Positions 1 to 8,733 of a DNA stretch of 64,000 nucleotides are shown one piece after another. This DNA comes from JABWBH01 sp964526695 (GTDB lineage: Bacteria > Planctomycetota > Phycisphaerae > UBA1845). Location: contig CAZGJA010000144.1 in assembly GCA_964526695.1 (NCBI GenBank), positions 1 to 64,000 on the forward strand, given 5' to 3'. Positions within the stretch are counted from its first letter, which is position 1. Each line of letters begins with the position of its first letter. Below the pieces are notes generated by a model. That model did no database searches. It saw only the letters and a program-made list of their open reading frames with translations, and had not been told where the DNA came from. Made by a program: the position numbers and the translations under genes.

Positions 1-90
1 GCAGGCGACGCCGGTCCGGCAACTGCCGGGCCGGTCGCCTCCATCTTCCCCGCCTGCCGGTAAGTCCGAAAGCGGTAAATCCCAGGGGGT

Positions 91-110
91 CTGGGGGACT
101 GGTCCCCCAG
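91..110. terminator. Possible terminator hairpin
   Basis: A perfect 9-bp stem (CTGGGGGAC with GTCCCCCAG) closes on a 2-base loop about 30 bases after the TAA at 61-63. There is no clear T-run, so it may instead be one of the many palindromes of this genome. Confidence 0.3.
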
Positions 111-720
111 CTTCTACCCACACCAAACAGCGAGGAGCCAATTAGTTCCGCTTAAGCGACCCCGAGTGGACACTTGGTGAAACAAAAAGTGTGACCGTGC
201 CGGCCGGGACTGTCGTACGCAGGTGTCGTTTCCGGGGGGGCGGGAGAGTGCGATGGCCCCGGCCGGACGTGCAGGAGACGACGAAGGCGGCGCGAAGGTG
301 GATCGCGGTGCGATGCACAAGCCCAAGGGTCACGGATGGGTCCAGCGCGGCGGCCGTGAAGGGGCGAATCGCAAAAGCCGTAGTCGCGGGGGATAGCGAC
401 CGGCGAGCACCACGCGAGCGACCTGCGTGCGTCGGACTTTCTCGAACAGACGCGAAGCGACGAACTGAAGAACGTGGAAGATTCAGAAAGGGAACCGGGA
501 GGGATCATGCCGAGGCGACAGAGGCGGCGCCTGTGACGCGCTCGGGAGGGAGAAGCAGGGCACGGCGTCGGATCATCGGCAGGCGATCCGGCGCCGTTGT
601 CGTGCGCGCCGGTCGGTTTTGCAGCATCGTGGAGAAGCGCCGCGCGGGGCCCGGCGTGTGTAGCGAGTCCGCAGCGACGGAGCCGTTCGTCGTACAAACG
701 CATGTCCGCCGCTCAGCCTC

Positions 721-748
721 CACGGCCTGGCGATTACGCCAGACCGTG
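721..748. repeat. Palindromic repeat, family P1, copy 1
   Basis: The arms CACGGCCTGGCG and CGCCAGACCGTG surround ATTA and are followed by CCACCC. The same arrangement recurs at 1554-1581, 45642-45671 and 61383-61411, always outside intact genes. One or two arm mismatches per copy suggest drift of an older dispersed repeat able to form a hairpin. Confidence 0.7.
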
Positions 749-978
749 CCACCCAAGTCGGCCTGACTTCATCCCTTGCGGTGCACGCATGCGCACGGTT
801 GCCTCGTTGAAGCGGGAACACGCTTGCCTGTGCCTGCCCGTGCCTGCCCGAGTGGCGAGGGGGAGCCGGCGGGGTAGAATCTCATAGTGGCCGAGCCGTT
901 TGTCGAGGGTCGAGCCGCTTGTCGGGGGCCGAGTTGAGGGTTGAAAACGGGAGCTTGAAGCTGCGCCCGGGAGTTCGC

Positions 979-1437
979 ATGGCCAACGTGAAGATCGACA
1001 CGGTGGGACTCAATGAGCTGGAACTGGTGTGCGACCTGTACAGCCAGGTCTTCCAGCCGCCGCAGGCGAAGGACTACTTCAAGCGCCGGCTCGACGCGCA
1101 TCGCGTGTGGCTCATGATGGTCGCGGAGCTGGAGCGCCGCCCCGTCGGCTTCCTCGTCGGGTACGAGCTGCGCTACACGACGTACTACGCCTGGCTGATC
1201 GGCGTGGCGCCGGAGGCGCGGCGCATGGGCGTCGCGTCGCAGCTCATGGAGGCGCAGGAGGCGTGGTGCCGCGAGAACAACTACGACATGATGCGCTTCG
1301 AGTGCTACAACCACCACCGCCCGGTGCTGCACTTGGCGCTGACGCACGGCTTCGACATCGTGGGCATCCGCTACGACTCGCGCACGCTGGGCAACCTCGT
1401 CATTTTCGAGAAGCAGCTTCGAGAGGCGGATGAGTAG
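979..1437 (+). CDS. GNAT family N-acetyltransferase
   Basis: A 152-residue single-domain acyl-CoA N-acetyltransferase; the acceptor substrate is unknown. The acetyl-CoA binding motif A is visible at about residues 75-92 (GVAPEARRMGVASQL), with the R-R-x-G-x-A pyrophosphate loop after a beta strand. It is followed by the usual helix and a C-terminal strand around the GF at 124-125. The length fits the family. The ATG at 979 is preferred over a possible start at 919 because GGGAG lies 6-7 bases upstream and the extra 20 residues are not family-like. It appears to stand alone, with a repeat-filled gap before the next gene. Confidence 0.85.
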   Translation: MANVKIDTVGLNELELVCDLYSQVFQPPQAKDYFKRRLDAHRVWLMMVAELERRPVGFLVGYELRYTTYYAWLIGVAPEARRMGVASQLMEAQEAWCRENNYDMMRFECYNHHRPVLHLALTHGFDIVGIRYDSRTLGNLVIFEKQLREADE

Positions 1438-1553
1438 TCGGCGGGCGTGAGGGTTCCCAACCCGAGACATTCCCGTGGGCGCGCCTTCGCTCGTCGGCGC
1501 ATCTCGCATTCGCAGGTTGATGCAGCACTTGATCGCGGCTCATGGGCGTCCAC

Positions 1554-1581
1554 CACGGCCAGGCGAGTACGCCAGGCCGTG
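1554..1581. repeat. Palindromic repeat, family P1, copy 2
   Basis: CACGGCCAGGCG, AGTA, CGCCAGGCCGTG, then CCACCC. The stem is 12 bp with one mismatch. It belongs to the same family as 721-748. Confidence 0.7.
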
Positions 1582-1594
1582 CCACCCAGCCGCC

Positions 1595-1693
1595 CGATGC
1601 TCAACCTCCATCCGGCCACTCAATGCTCAACCTCCACCCGCCCGCCCAATGCACGACCTCCACTCTGCCGTCCAATGCCCGACTTTCAACTCG
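1595..1693. repeat. 26-bp tandem repeat, about 3.8 units
   Basis: Units start at 1595, 1621, 1647 and 1673 (the last is partial). Each begins CRATGC and carries a (T/C)CAACCTCCA-like core. Together with the preceding palindrome the array fills the 296-bp gap between the acetyltransferase and amidohydrolase genes and ends 40 bases before the latter. Such arrays are prone to copy-number change. Confidence 0.75.
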
Positions 1694-1733
1694 TGCAACT
1701 TCCCGCCGGGATGCGAATCGTGTACCCTAGGGC

Positions 1734-2624
1734 ATGATCGTCGATTGCTACACGCACGTGTGGGACTCGCCGTCGCAGTTGGGGCGGGCGGTCAGCCGCA
1801 ACGCCCGTCTCTTCGGCGGACGGACCGCGCCGCAGGGCTTTGATCCCATCGAGAACGCCGGTGCCGAGCAACATCTGACGGCCTCCAAGCCCGCGGACGT
1901 GACCATCATCGTCGGCTTTTGCAGCGCCCACCTCGACGCCTCCATCCCCAACGAGCGCGTGGCCGAGCTGGTGCAGCGCCAGCCGGGCCGGCTCATCGGC
2001 TTTGCCGGCGTGGACCCGTCGCACCCGAAGGAGGCGATCGACGAGGTGCTGCGCGCGAAGGAGACGCTGGGTCTGGCGGGCATCGCCGTCGCCCCGGCCG
2101 CGCAGAATTTCCACCCGTCCGACAGCCGGGCGATGCGCGTGTACTCGCGCGCCGTCGAGCTGAACATGCCCGTGCTGTTTCACCCCGGCATCTGGGTCGG
2201 ACCGGAGACGCGGCTGGATTACGCCAGGCCGTTTCTGCTGGACGAGGTGGCGCGCGAGTTTCCGGAGATGCGGATGCTCGTGGCGCACATGGGGCTGCCG
2301 TGGGTGGATGAGTCGATCTTTCTGCTCGCCAAGCACGAGCACGTGTACGCGGAGATCAGCGGTCTGCTGCGGCACTCGTGGCAGGCGTATCAGTCGCTGC
2401 TGGCGGCGCACGAGCAGGGGGTGATGGATAAGCTGCTGTTCGGCAGCGGTTTCCCCTTCTCGACGGCGTCGGAGTGCATCGAGACGCTGTTTTCCATCAA
2501 CCACCTGTGCCACGGGACGAACCTGCCGGTCATCCCGCGCGACCAGCTCCGGGCCGTCCTGCACCGCGACGCGCTGGCGGCGCTGAACCTGCCCGCGCCG
2601 CTGCCCGTGCGCGCGGTCGGCTGA
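1734..2624 (+). CDS. Amidohydrolase family protein (metal-dependent TIM barrel)
   Basis: A 296-residue protein of the amidohydrolase-2 type (the ACMSD/2-pyrone-4,6-dicarboxylate hydrolase superfamily). These are cytosolic metal-dependent hydrolases or decarboxylases. The N-terminus MIVDCYTHVWD carries one conserved His, but the first His of the usual HxH pair is replaced by Thr. A conserved strand ending in AHMG lies near residue 183, and a second His-containing strand (VLFHPG) near 147. The C-terminal region contains FGSGFPFS, in the place where these enzymes have their metal-binding Asp. The incomplete HxH means that activity is uncertain. The ATG at 1734 has no strong ribosome-binding site. 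No pathway neighbour points to a substrate. Confidence 0.75.
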   Translation: MIVDCYTHVWDSPSQLGRAVSRNARLFGGRTAPQGFDPIENAGAEQHLTASKPADVTIIVGFCSAHLDASIPNERVAELVQRQPGRLIGFAGVDPSHPKEAIDEVLRAKETLGLAGIAVAPAAQNFHPSDSRAMRVYSRAVELNMPVLFHPGIWVGPETRLDYARPFLLDEVAREFPEMRMLVAHMGLPWVDESIFLLAKHEHVYAEISGLLRHSWQAYQSLLAAHEQGVMDKLLFGSGFPFSTASECIETLFSINHLCHGTNLPVIPRDQLRAVLHRDALAALNLPAPLPVRAVG

Positions 2625-2733
2625 ACGCGCCGCGCGTCCCGTCAGTGTTGCAGTCCCTGCCGGTTCAGCCCTCGCCCATTTCGCCCGATAACATTCTTGT
2701 TCCCTGAGGTTTCGGCGAGGAACCACCGCGGCC

Positions 2734-4692
2734 ATGAATGCCAATACGCTGTCACTCGATCGGGCGCCTCTCCGCGCCACGGACGCGGAATGTCGCGCGC
2801 CGGCGGGATGTTGCGCGCTGACGGGTCGTCGAGCTGTCGCGTGGGTCTATGCGGGCCTGACCGTGGCCTTGATCCTGTGGAGCGCCCACACACGCTGGAC
2901 GCTGGCGCGCGACCTGACCTGGCAATGCGATGAACTCCCGCTGCTGACGCGGTTCACCGGCGTCACCGGCAAGGCCGCGACGGAGGCGGAAGCGCGGCGA
3001 TATCAGCCGACGTTCTACAACTGGCGCATGGGAGCCATGCGGGCGCTGCGTGCGCCCAGCGACGTGGCCTCGATCCACACGACCACCAACTTCTGGGTGA
3101 ACCTCACCACGCACCTCTTCGGCATCACGCCGCTCGCCGGTCGGCTCATGCCGCTGGCGTGGTCCATGCTTGCGGCGGCGACGGCGGCGTGGGCGGCTTG
3201 GAAGATCACGCATGACCCGGTGGCCGCGTCCGTCACCGCGCTGCTGCTGGCGCTGAGTCCGCAGTTGTGCGCTCAGGGCGCGGAGGCGCGAGGCTATGCG
3301 GAGGCGGCCGCGCTGGCGCCGGTGCTGCCTCTGGTGCTCGAAAAACTGCGGCGCGCGTCGGATCGCGTCGGTTGGGCGCTTGCCGCGTTCCTGATCGCCC
3401 TGCAATTGTCGCTGACGGTTTACACGGCGTGGGTGTATTGGGTGCTGCCGGTGTTGATGTGCGGATGCGTGGCGTTGCCTCGCAGGTCCGAAGGCGACGG
3501 CGGCCGCAACAACGGCGGCGACGGCGAGAACAAGCTCGCGCGCCGCCATGTGCTCGCTGTGCTGATCCTCATTACCGCGGCTCTGGCGGCGCTGATGGGC
3601 GTGTACACACTCGACCGGTGGGCTTCGCTCAACTTCGCGGCGGGTTACGGCGGCATTCCGATCCGCGAGGCGAGCGACGTGTTGACCGTTGCGGCGCTCT
3701 GCGCGGAGGAGATGTTTCCGCTTTCGCCGGTGCTGGCGCTGCTGCTGATCCCCGGAACCGCTGCCGTCTGGAGATCGCCGTCACGCTGGTGGCTGGGCTG
3801 CATGGCGCTGTGCTTGGGCGCGATGGTCTCGATCGCCCTGCGCCAGGGGTCCGCCGGGTATCCGCGGAACCTCGGCGTGATCCTCTCACCCATGATGATT
3901 GTGGCCGGCTGCGGCGCGGGGGCGTTGGTGCGCGGGGTCCGGGGTTGGTCACAGCAGGCCGGGGCGGCGCGCGCGGCGGCGCCTTCGCAGCGTCGAGCCC
4001 TGCTGCTTGAGGCGCTGGGCGTGACGGGGCTGGCGATGTTGACAGTGCCGGCCGCCGCGAGCCTTAAGGACCGGGCGCACGCCTTGATTCTGCCGGACTG
4101 GGGGCGGATGACGCTCGACCTCGATACGATGCCTGAGCGCCTCGGTCCGCGATGGCTCTGCCCGTGCCTCGCCAACCATGCGACGATCCGCTGGTATCGC
4201 GAGCGGGACAACATCGAGCGGATTCTCGAGTTGAACGAAGGTGACACGATCGAGGTAGTCCTCGGCGCGCAGCGGGACGAGTTCGGCCGACCCGTCGTCT
4301 TCCGCGATGACGCCCGGCGCGATGCGATTCTCGCTTACCCTGTCCCCGATTTCATCGCCTCCTCGCCGGTCTGGCAGATTACAAACGGCATCGAGCTGCG
4401 GCGCTGGCGCGGCGTCGCGGATTCGTCGCCCGACGGCGACGCGCCGATGCTTGTGTACTTGACGCTTCCCCCTCCTCCGGTGTCCACCTCCTTCAAGGAC
4501 TTCCTCAATTCGATCGACGCCTTCGATCGCGGCGTGGTCACGTTTAAGCCCGTGGCCTGCGGCGACCGCTGGGTGGCCTCGCTTATCGCCCCGCAAAGCC
4601 TGCTGCCCTCCATCCTCGATTCGTCGCAACGCGAGCTGCACATCGACCCTTCCGACGTTCGCGCGTTTCGGCTGGAAGCGCTGGGAAGCTGA
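2734..4692 (+). CDS. Polytopic membrane glycosyltransferase-like protein (PMT/ArnT superfamily type)
   Basis: A 652-residue protein. A short cytoplasmic N-terminus leads to a first membrane segment at about 32-50, then an acidic pair (CDELP, about 69-71) at the start of the first external loop, where PMT/ArnT-type (GT-C fold) enzymes carry catalytic acidic residues. Repeated hydrophobic segments follow to about residue 450. The last 200 residues are a soluble, probably periplasmic domain. Such enzymes transfer sugars from polyprenyl-phosphate carriers. Family membership is inferred from architecture; the substrate is unknown. GAGGAA lies about 13 bases before the ATG. Confidence 0.6.
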   Translation: MNANTLSLDRAPLRATDAECRAPAGCCALTGRRAVAWVYAGLTVALILWSAHTRWTLARDLTWQCDELPLLTRFTGVTGKAATEAEARRYQPTFYNWRMGAMRALRAPSDVASIHTTTNFWVNLTTHLFGITPLAGRLMPLAWSMLAAATAAWAAWKITHDPVAASVTALLLALSPQLCAQGAEARGYAEAAALAPVLPLVLEKLRRASDRVGWALAAFLIALQLSLTVYTAWVYWVLPVLMCGCVALPRRSEGDGGRNNGGDGENKLARRHVLAVLILITAALAALMGVYTLDRWASLNFAAGYGGIPIREASDVLTVAALCAEEMFPLSPVLALLLIPGTAAVWRSPSRWWLGCMALCLGAMVSIALRQGSAGYPRNLGVILSPMMIVAGCGAGALVRGVRGWSQQAGAARAAAPSQRRALLLEALGVTGLAMLTVPAAASLKDRAHALILPDWGRMTLDLDTMPERLGPRWLCPCLANHATIRWYRERDNIERILELNEGDTIEVVLGAQRDEFGRPVVFRDDARRDAILAYPVPDFIASSPVWQITNGIELRRWRGVADSSPDGDAPMLVYLTLPPPPVSTSFKDFLNSIDAFDRGVVTFKPVACGDRWVASLIAPQSLLPSILDSSQRELHIDPSDVRAFRLEALGS

Positions 4693-4741
4693 GCGGCGGA
4701 CGCATGCCGCCCGGCGAGGGTTATTCAATCCGCGCGCCCGA

Positions 4742-6181
4742 TCAGCCCCGACCCAACGCGGATCCCAGGTCTCTCAGCGCCCGCTGGTATTCCTCGTTCT
4801 TAGGGTCCAGTTTCGCGGCGCGTTGAATCGCCTGGTACGCCTCCGCCGGGCGATTGAGTTTCAGCAGGATCACCCCGTGGCGGGAGTGCGCCTTGGCGGA
4901 TCCGGAGTCGAGCTTGACGGCCTCCTGCACCGCGGGCAGCGCCTCTTCCCATTTTCCCTGCGAGGAAAGGACCATGGCCAGATTCAGAAACGCTCGCGCC
5001 AACGGCGGGCGGATTTGCGTGGCGGCCTGGTAGGCGGCCACGGCGTCATCGTAGCGCTTCAATTCCGCCAGCGCATTGCCGAGGTCCGTCCGCGTCGCGG
5101 CGTCCTCCGCGTTCTGGTTGAGCGCCGCGCGAAACGCATCCACGGCCTCTTCCAACCGCCCCAGTTTGTCGAGCACGCGCCCCAGAAGCACATGGGCACG
5201 GAACGGACCAGGATTCGCAGCGGTGGCGTTCTTGAGAATTTCACGCAGCGCTCGCTCCGCCTCACCGGCTTGTCCTCGCGCCAGCAGCGTGGCGGCCTGC
5301 GACATCAATTGGATGTCGAGAGCATGATCCGCCGGATTGGGGAGGCTGGGAACAAACAGCTCCAGCTCAGTGGCGTTCTCATTGCCCACGGAGACGGTTT
5401 CCGAAGTCAGGTATCCCAGCGCCTGCAGGTTACGCGCCGTCTGCTCCGAAATCCCCTGTCGCGCCCCCAGCGCGCCCACGGAGGGCGGCGCCGCGGCGAT
5501 CAACTTCTGCAACTGCAGCCGCATCTGGGCCACCCGCTGCGGCTCCGCGTCCGCCAGGTTGTGGGTTTCGCCCGGATCGGCGGCAATATCATAAAGCTCC
5601 TTCACGGGCGCGTGAATGTACTTCCAACGCCCCTCGCGCAACATGCGAAGTTGTGAGTACCCATAGCAGTCCGTGGTGAAAAGGACTTCTGCTTGGGGGA
5701 CCGGCTTTCCAGCCGGTCATTTGCCGGGAATCCCGATGTGCTCGGGGGTGAAAAGCCAGACCCGCAGACTTCCACCACGGGCTGATAGCTGAATCGCGGG
5801 TGGAACGACTCGCCATACGCCGCCAGCCCCAGGTCTCCCGTCGCGCCGGCCATCAGCGGCGACAGATCCACTCCCCCAGCGCCCGGCAGGAGCGGGAGCT
5901 TCGCCCAGCTCAGGATCGTCGGCGCCACGTCCACGGAACGCACCTGGGCGGAAATGCGACGCCCCGCCCCCACGCCGTTCGGGCGCCGCACCATCAGCGG
6001 CGCGGACATCGTCGTGTCATACACAAACGGTCCGTGAGTATGTTCGCCGTGCTGGCCCTTCCCCTCGCCGTGCTGGCCCTTCCCCTCGCCGTGATCGCCG
6101 ACCACGACCACCAGCGTGTTCTCGTCGAGCTTCAGCTCCTTGAGCGTGGACAACAGACGCCCCACCTGCGCATCCACATAG
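4742..6181 (-). pseudogene. Sulfatase-TPR gene remnant, broken by two inverted-repeat elements
   Basis: Reading on the minus strand, the segment opens in the middle of a sulfatase fold (YVDAQVGRLL, then VVVGDHGE with the metal-site Asp-His). It runs to HPRFSY at about 5790, is cut by a 118-bp element, and resumes as GYSQLRMLREGRWKYI, the typical sulfatase C-terminus, followed by tetratricopeptide repeats to 4742. Removing 122 bp (118-bp element plus one 4-bp ATAG copy) joins the two frames exactly. The N-terminal third, with the catalytic nucleophile, is missing; the breakpoint is a second, related element at 6178-6343. A duplicated 18-base unit at about 6048-6092 gives GEGKGQH twice. It is non-functional as it stands. 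Confidence 0.85.
5663..5788. mobile_element. 118-bp inverted-repeat element, copy A (in sulfatase gene)
   Basis: The element spans 5667-5784, flanked on both sides by ATAG (5663-5666 and 5785-5788). The ends are CAGTCCGTGGTG and CACCACGGGCTG, a 12-bp terminal inverted repeat with one mismatch. The interior holds a hairpin, ACCGGCT-TTCC-AGCCGGT, within a slightly longer palindrome. It has no coding capacity. The same 118-bp sequence, inverted, is copy B at 42793-42910. It is a miniature non-autonomous element: the target duplication is clear and the host frame is restored by removing it. The mobilising enzyme is unknown. Confidence 0.85.
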
Positions 6182-6343
6182 CAGCCCGTGGTGAAAGGCG
6201 ACGCTCGTCATTCCCGCGCAGGCGGGAATCCAGCCTGTTGCTTGCGAGGAGGCAGAAATCCAGCGGTTTGCGGGGCGGACTGGACCCCCGCCTGCGCGGG
6301 GGTGACGGTCCCGATGCCCGGTTTCGAGTTCCACCACGGGCTG
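6178..6343. mobile_element. CAGCCCGTGGTG-ended element, copy C (variant interior, 162 bp)
   Basis: It begins at 6182 with CAGCCCGTGGTG directly after ATAG (6178-6181) and ends at 6343 with CACCACGGGCTG. The interior differs from copies A and B: it carries a pair of CATTCCCGCGCAGGCGGG-type palindromes found elsewhere in the window. The ATAG expected on the right side is absent, and the sulfatase coding sequence does not resume there, so a deletion probably started at this end. It suggests that the 12-bp ends can enclose different cargo. Confidence 0.7.
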
Positions 6344-6429
6344 CCTGGGATCCGGGGTCGTTCGTCGCGCCGCGACGAGACTGGATACGCGCCCGCGCGG
6401 GAATGACGAATTCCGCGTCGCCCCGCGCG

Positions 6430-7953
6430 TCAGCCGCTGATCCGAATGCGAGCGCCGGGAGACATGCCCGTGGCCTGCCCTGTCTGCGCATGGCGCACGC
6501 GGGAGCGGAATCGAAGGGAACCAGGCCCGTCCGCAGTGTAGTCCGCGCCGGCGCCGGTCGTGCCCGTCAGCCACGGCTGGTATTCCGCGTCTCCGGGCAG
6601 TTTGACCTCCACGTCGAACACCAGGTTCTTCGGCGCCTCCCTCGTGGACCACGTCACGTGGAAGGCCGTGCCGACCTCGCCTCGCCGGGGAAGCTGAACG
6701 GGCACGCGCACGGTCCCCTGAATCTCCGGGTTCATCGGATCTTCACATGCGTACGTCGCGGCCGCGAACATCTCATGCTGGAAGAACGAGACGATCGGCA
6801 GCGGCCCGGAGTCGAAGAGTCCCAGCCCGCTGGCGTCGCGCACGCCATGTGGCCGCGGACCGATGAACGTCCATTGCACCCGCTCGCCAAGCCGGGCTTC
6901 GCGCACCGGCGGTGAAAAGCCGGCGTCCATCGACAGGACGTACTGCACGCCTCGCTTCGTGCGATGAATGCGGCCGATCCCGTTCCCGTCGGCCATCGTG
7001 AACCACACGTTGCCGTCGGGACCGAGGACGATGGACAAGGGACGGCTGTCGCGGCTAACGTCGGCTTGCGACTTGATCGCGCCGGTCGTTTTCATCGCGC
7101 CGATGCGCGACGTATCGTTCTCCGTGAACCACATCCACCCCTCCGGCCCGACGCCGATGCCCGCGATGCCCGAAAAATCGCCGTCCACCGGAAAGCGATC
7201 AATTCCGCCCAGCGGCGTGACGCGGCCGATCGAACGGCCGGCCAATTCCGTGAACCAGACGTTACCGTCCGGTCCGGGCGTGATGTCCCACGGAAGCAAC
7301 TGCACCTTCGTCTGAATCTGGAATACGGTCGCCTGTCCCCGCGGAGTCATGCGAACGATCTGATCGCCGATCTCCACGGTGAACCAGAGGTTGCCGTCGG
7401 CGCCCGCCGTGATCCCCGTCGGGAAGCAGCACGTCCCCGCGCCAAACTCCGTGACCTGTCCCTGCGGAGTGATGCGACCGATCTGGGCCACGTCCTCCTC
7501 CGTGAACCACAAGTTTCCATCCGGCCCGGCCGCGATCTCCCACGGCTGCGCGAACGCCGTGAGCACGGGGTATTCGTCGATGTGACCGGTGACGGGATCG
7601 AGCCGGCCGATCTGATCTGCGAATCGCTCGGTAAACCAGATTCCGCCGTCGGCGCCCGTGGCGATGCCGTACGGACCGCTTCGAGGCGTCGGCACGGGAA
7701 ACTCCGTGATCACGCCTTCCGGGGTGATGCGGGCGACCTTGTTTCCGTTGGACTCTGTGAAATACAGGCATCCGTCCGGTCCGGCGGTGATGGTGTAAGG
7801 TCGGGACGCCGGCGTGGGGACGGGGAAGACTTCCACTTCGACTGATCCAGCCCGCAGCGGAAGTGCAGGCAGGGCGAGGAGGGCAGCCGCGAGAAGCCAT
7901 CCGATCGCCGGGAGTCCCGCGGTCCGACCGGAGTTTGAATGCTCATGATACAT
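6430..7953 (-). CDS. Secreted Vgb-like beta-propeller protein
   Basis: A 507-residue protein with a signal peptide (hydrophobic stretch at about 14-34, ending LPLRAGS). It then has six to seven repeats built on GPDGxxWFTE (for example GPDGNLWFTEE, GADGGIWFTER, GPDGNVWFTEL), the NHL/virginiamycin-B-lyase type of propeller. After about residue 330 there is a region with GERVQWTF and PHGVRDASG that resembles a cupredoxin-like beta sandwich, then a C-terminal tail. True Vgb is a streptogramin lyase; a signal peptide and extra C-terminal domain argue for an extracellular binding or lyase role of unknown substrate. The ATG at 7953 is chosen because GGAGAGGAG precedes it and the signal peptide starts there. 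Confidence 0.75.
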   Translation of the reverse strand: MYHEHSNSGRTAGLPAIGWLLAAALLALPALPLRAGSVEVEVFPVPTPASRPYTITAGPDGCLYFTESNGNKVARITPEGVITEFPVPTPRSGPYGIATGADGGIWFTERFADQIGRLDPVTGHIDEYPVLTAFAQPWEIAAGPDGNLWFTEEDVAQIGRITPQGQVTEFGAGTCCFPTGITAGADGNLWFTVEIGDQIVRMTPRGQATVFQIQTKVQLLPWDITPGPDGNVWFTELAGRSIGRVTPLGGIDRFPVDGDFSGIAGIGVGPEGWMWFTENDTSRIGAMKTTGAIKSQADVSRDSRPLSIVLGPDGNVWFTMADGNGIGRIHRTKRGVQYVLSMDAGFSPPVREARLGERVQWTFIGPRPHGVRDASGLGLFDSGPLPIVSFFQHEMFAAATYACEDPMNPEIQGTVRVPVQLPRRGEVGTAFHVTWSTREAPKNLVFDVEVKLPGDAEYQPWLTGTTGAGADYTADGPGSLRFRSRVRHAQTGQATGMSPGARIRISG

Positions 7954-8206
7954 GCTGGGTTTCTTCTCCTCTCCAGGTTCTTCCACGCCGATCGAGCTGT
8001 GAGGCAGCCGATTCCCTTGACTGTTCCGTCCCAACGCATACGGCCTTTGCGGCACGTCGGATCTTCGCAAGCGCGCGCCAGCAACCAACCGGAGGTTCCT
8101 GCCCGCCGCACCATCATACCACGACCCGGGCGCGTTGCGCAGGAGCGGCGCAAGTGAACAGAGCCGTCGCCTAGAGCGCGCTCAGCTATGACAAGAACAC
8201 TTCGAA

Positions 8207-8301
8207 ATGGACAGGATGCACAAGATGAACAAGATGGAAATGTCCCGGGCCGGTTGCCACAGATTCCCGTTCATCCTGTTCATCTTGTGCATCCTGTCCA
8301 T
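8207..8301. repeat. Long inverted repeat (about 32-bp arms)
   Basis: The arm at 8207-8239 starts ATGGACAGGATGCACAAG, and the arm at 8270-8301 is its near-perfect reverse complement, with a 30-base loop. The repeated GATGCACAAGATGAACA pattern is a simple-sequence type of repeat. A transcript would form a very stable hairpin. Confidence 0.75.
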
Positions 8302-8680
8302 GAATGAGAGCCATGCTCAGTATCTTCTTGGGCGCAGCATCAGCGCAAAGGCTCGAGAGGAAAGGCACGGCCGCTGGGTGGCTTGAGTGTGCGCGGTGAA
8401 GGGCGACACGGGTCATTCCCGAGCACGTGGGAATCCAGCTCAGTCATTCCTGCGCAGGCGGTAACCCAGCGGAATGGCGGTGCGCCTGGGATCCCCATCC
8501 GCGGGGAGGCGCCCGATAGCAAAATCGGCCGCTGCGCCTTGCGGACGCAACGGCCGATTCGTTTTCGCTGTTGGCGTCAGGCCGATCGCTTGTGGCGAAC
8601 ACCCTGACGTTTCCGCGACTTCTCAGCCCAATCGGTTTTCAGGAATCCTTGTCGCGAACAGATCGAACAGAAGCCGCCGT

Positions 8681-8709
8681 CCGGAGGGTGTCGCGTGGAC
8701 ACCCTCCGG
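8681..8709 (-). terminator. Terminator-like hairpin after the Cys-rich protein gene
   Basis: A perfect 12-bp stem (CCGGAGGGTGTC with GACACCCTCCGG) with the 5-base loop GCGTG (CACGC on the minus strand), 25 bases past the stop of the 8734-9663 gene. The T-tract is weak. The same loop occurs in the hairpin at 52046-52066. Confidence 0.6.
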
Positions 8710-8733
8710 GAGCGGCAAAACTAACAGCAGAAA

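Larger units (their letters stand above)
1..978. other. Gene-poor leader region
   Basis: No convincing gene. The first 63 bases are open in frame 1 and end in TAA, so they could be the last 20 codons of a gene that begins before the window. Longer reading frames between 114 and 890 are arginine-rich or low in complexity on both strands and overlap each other, as expected of chance frames in GC-rich DNA. One short frame, 253-396 (47 codons), has a purine-rich GGGAGAG just upstream and is basic and Gly-rich; it is only a possibility. A palindromic repeat lies at 721-748. The hallmarks of RNase P RNA and tmRNA were looked for and not seen. Confidence 0.5.
7954..8733. other. 780-bp intergenic region with hairpins and dispersed repeats
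   Basis: No gene is seen. It contains a long near-perfect inverted repeat (8207-8301), decayed CATTCCCG-type repeats around 8396-8470 that resemble the left half of element copy C, an imperfect hairpin at about 8527-8558 with CGGCCGATT arms, and the terminator-like hairpin at 8681-8709. The content looks like an accumulation site for repeats between two minus-strand secreted-protein genes. Confidence 0.6.

Noticed and set aside
191..766. 191-codon plus-strand reading frame, and a long minus-strand frame over the same bases
   Set aside because: Arg-rich, no family motif, overlapping frames on both strands of similar quality; typical of chance frames at high GC.
1..900. RNase P RNA or tmRNA in the gene-poor start of the window
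   Set aside because: The conserved sequence blocks of either RNA were looked for and are absent.
4823..5656. 277-codon plus-strand frame opposite the TPR region
   Set aside because: Antisense shadow of the TPR codons; the minus strand has the recognisable sulfatase and TPR sequence.
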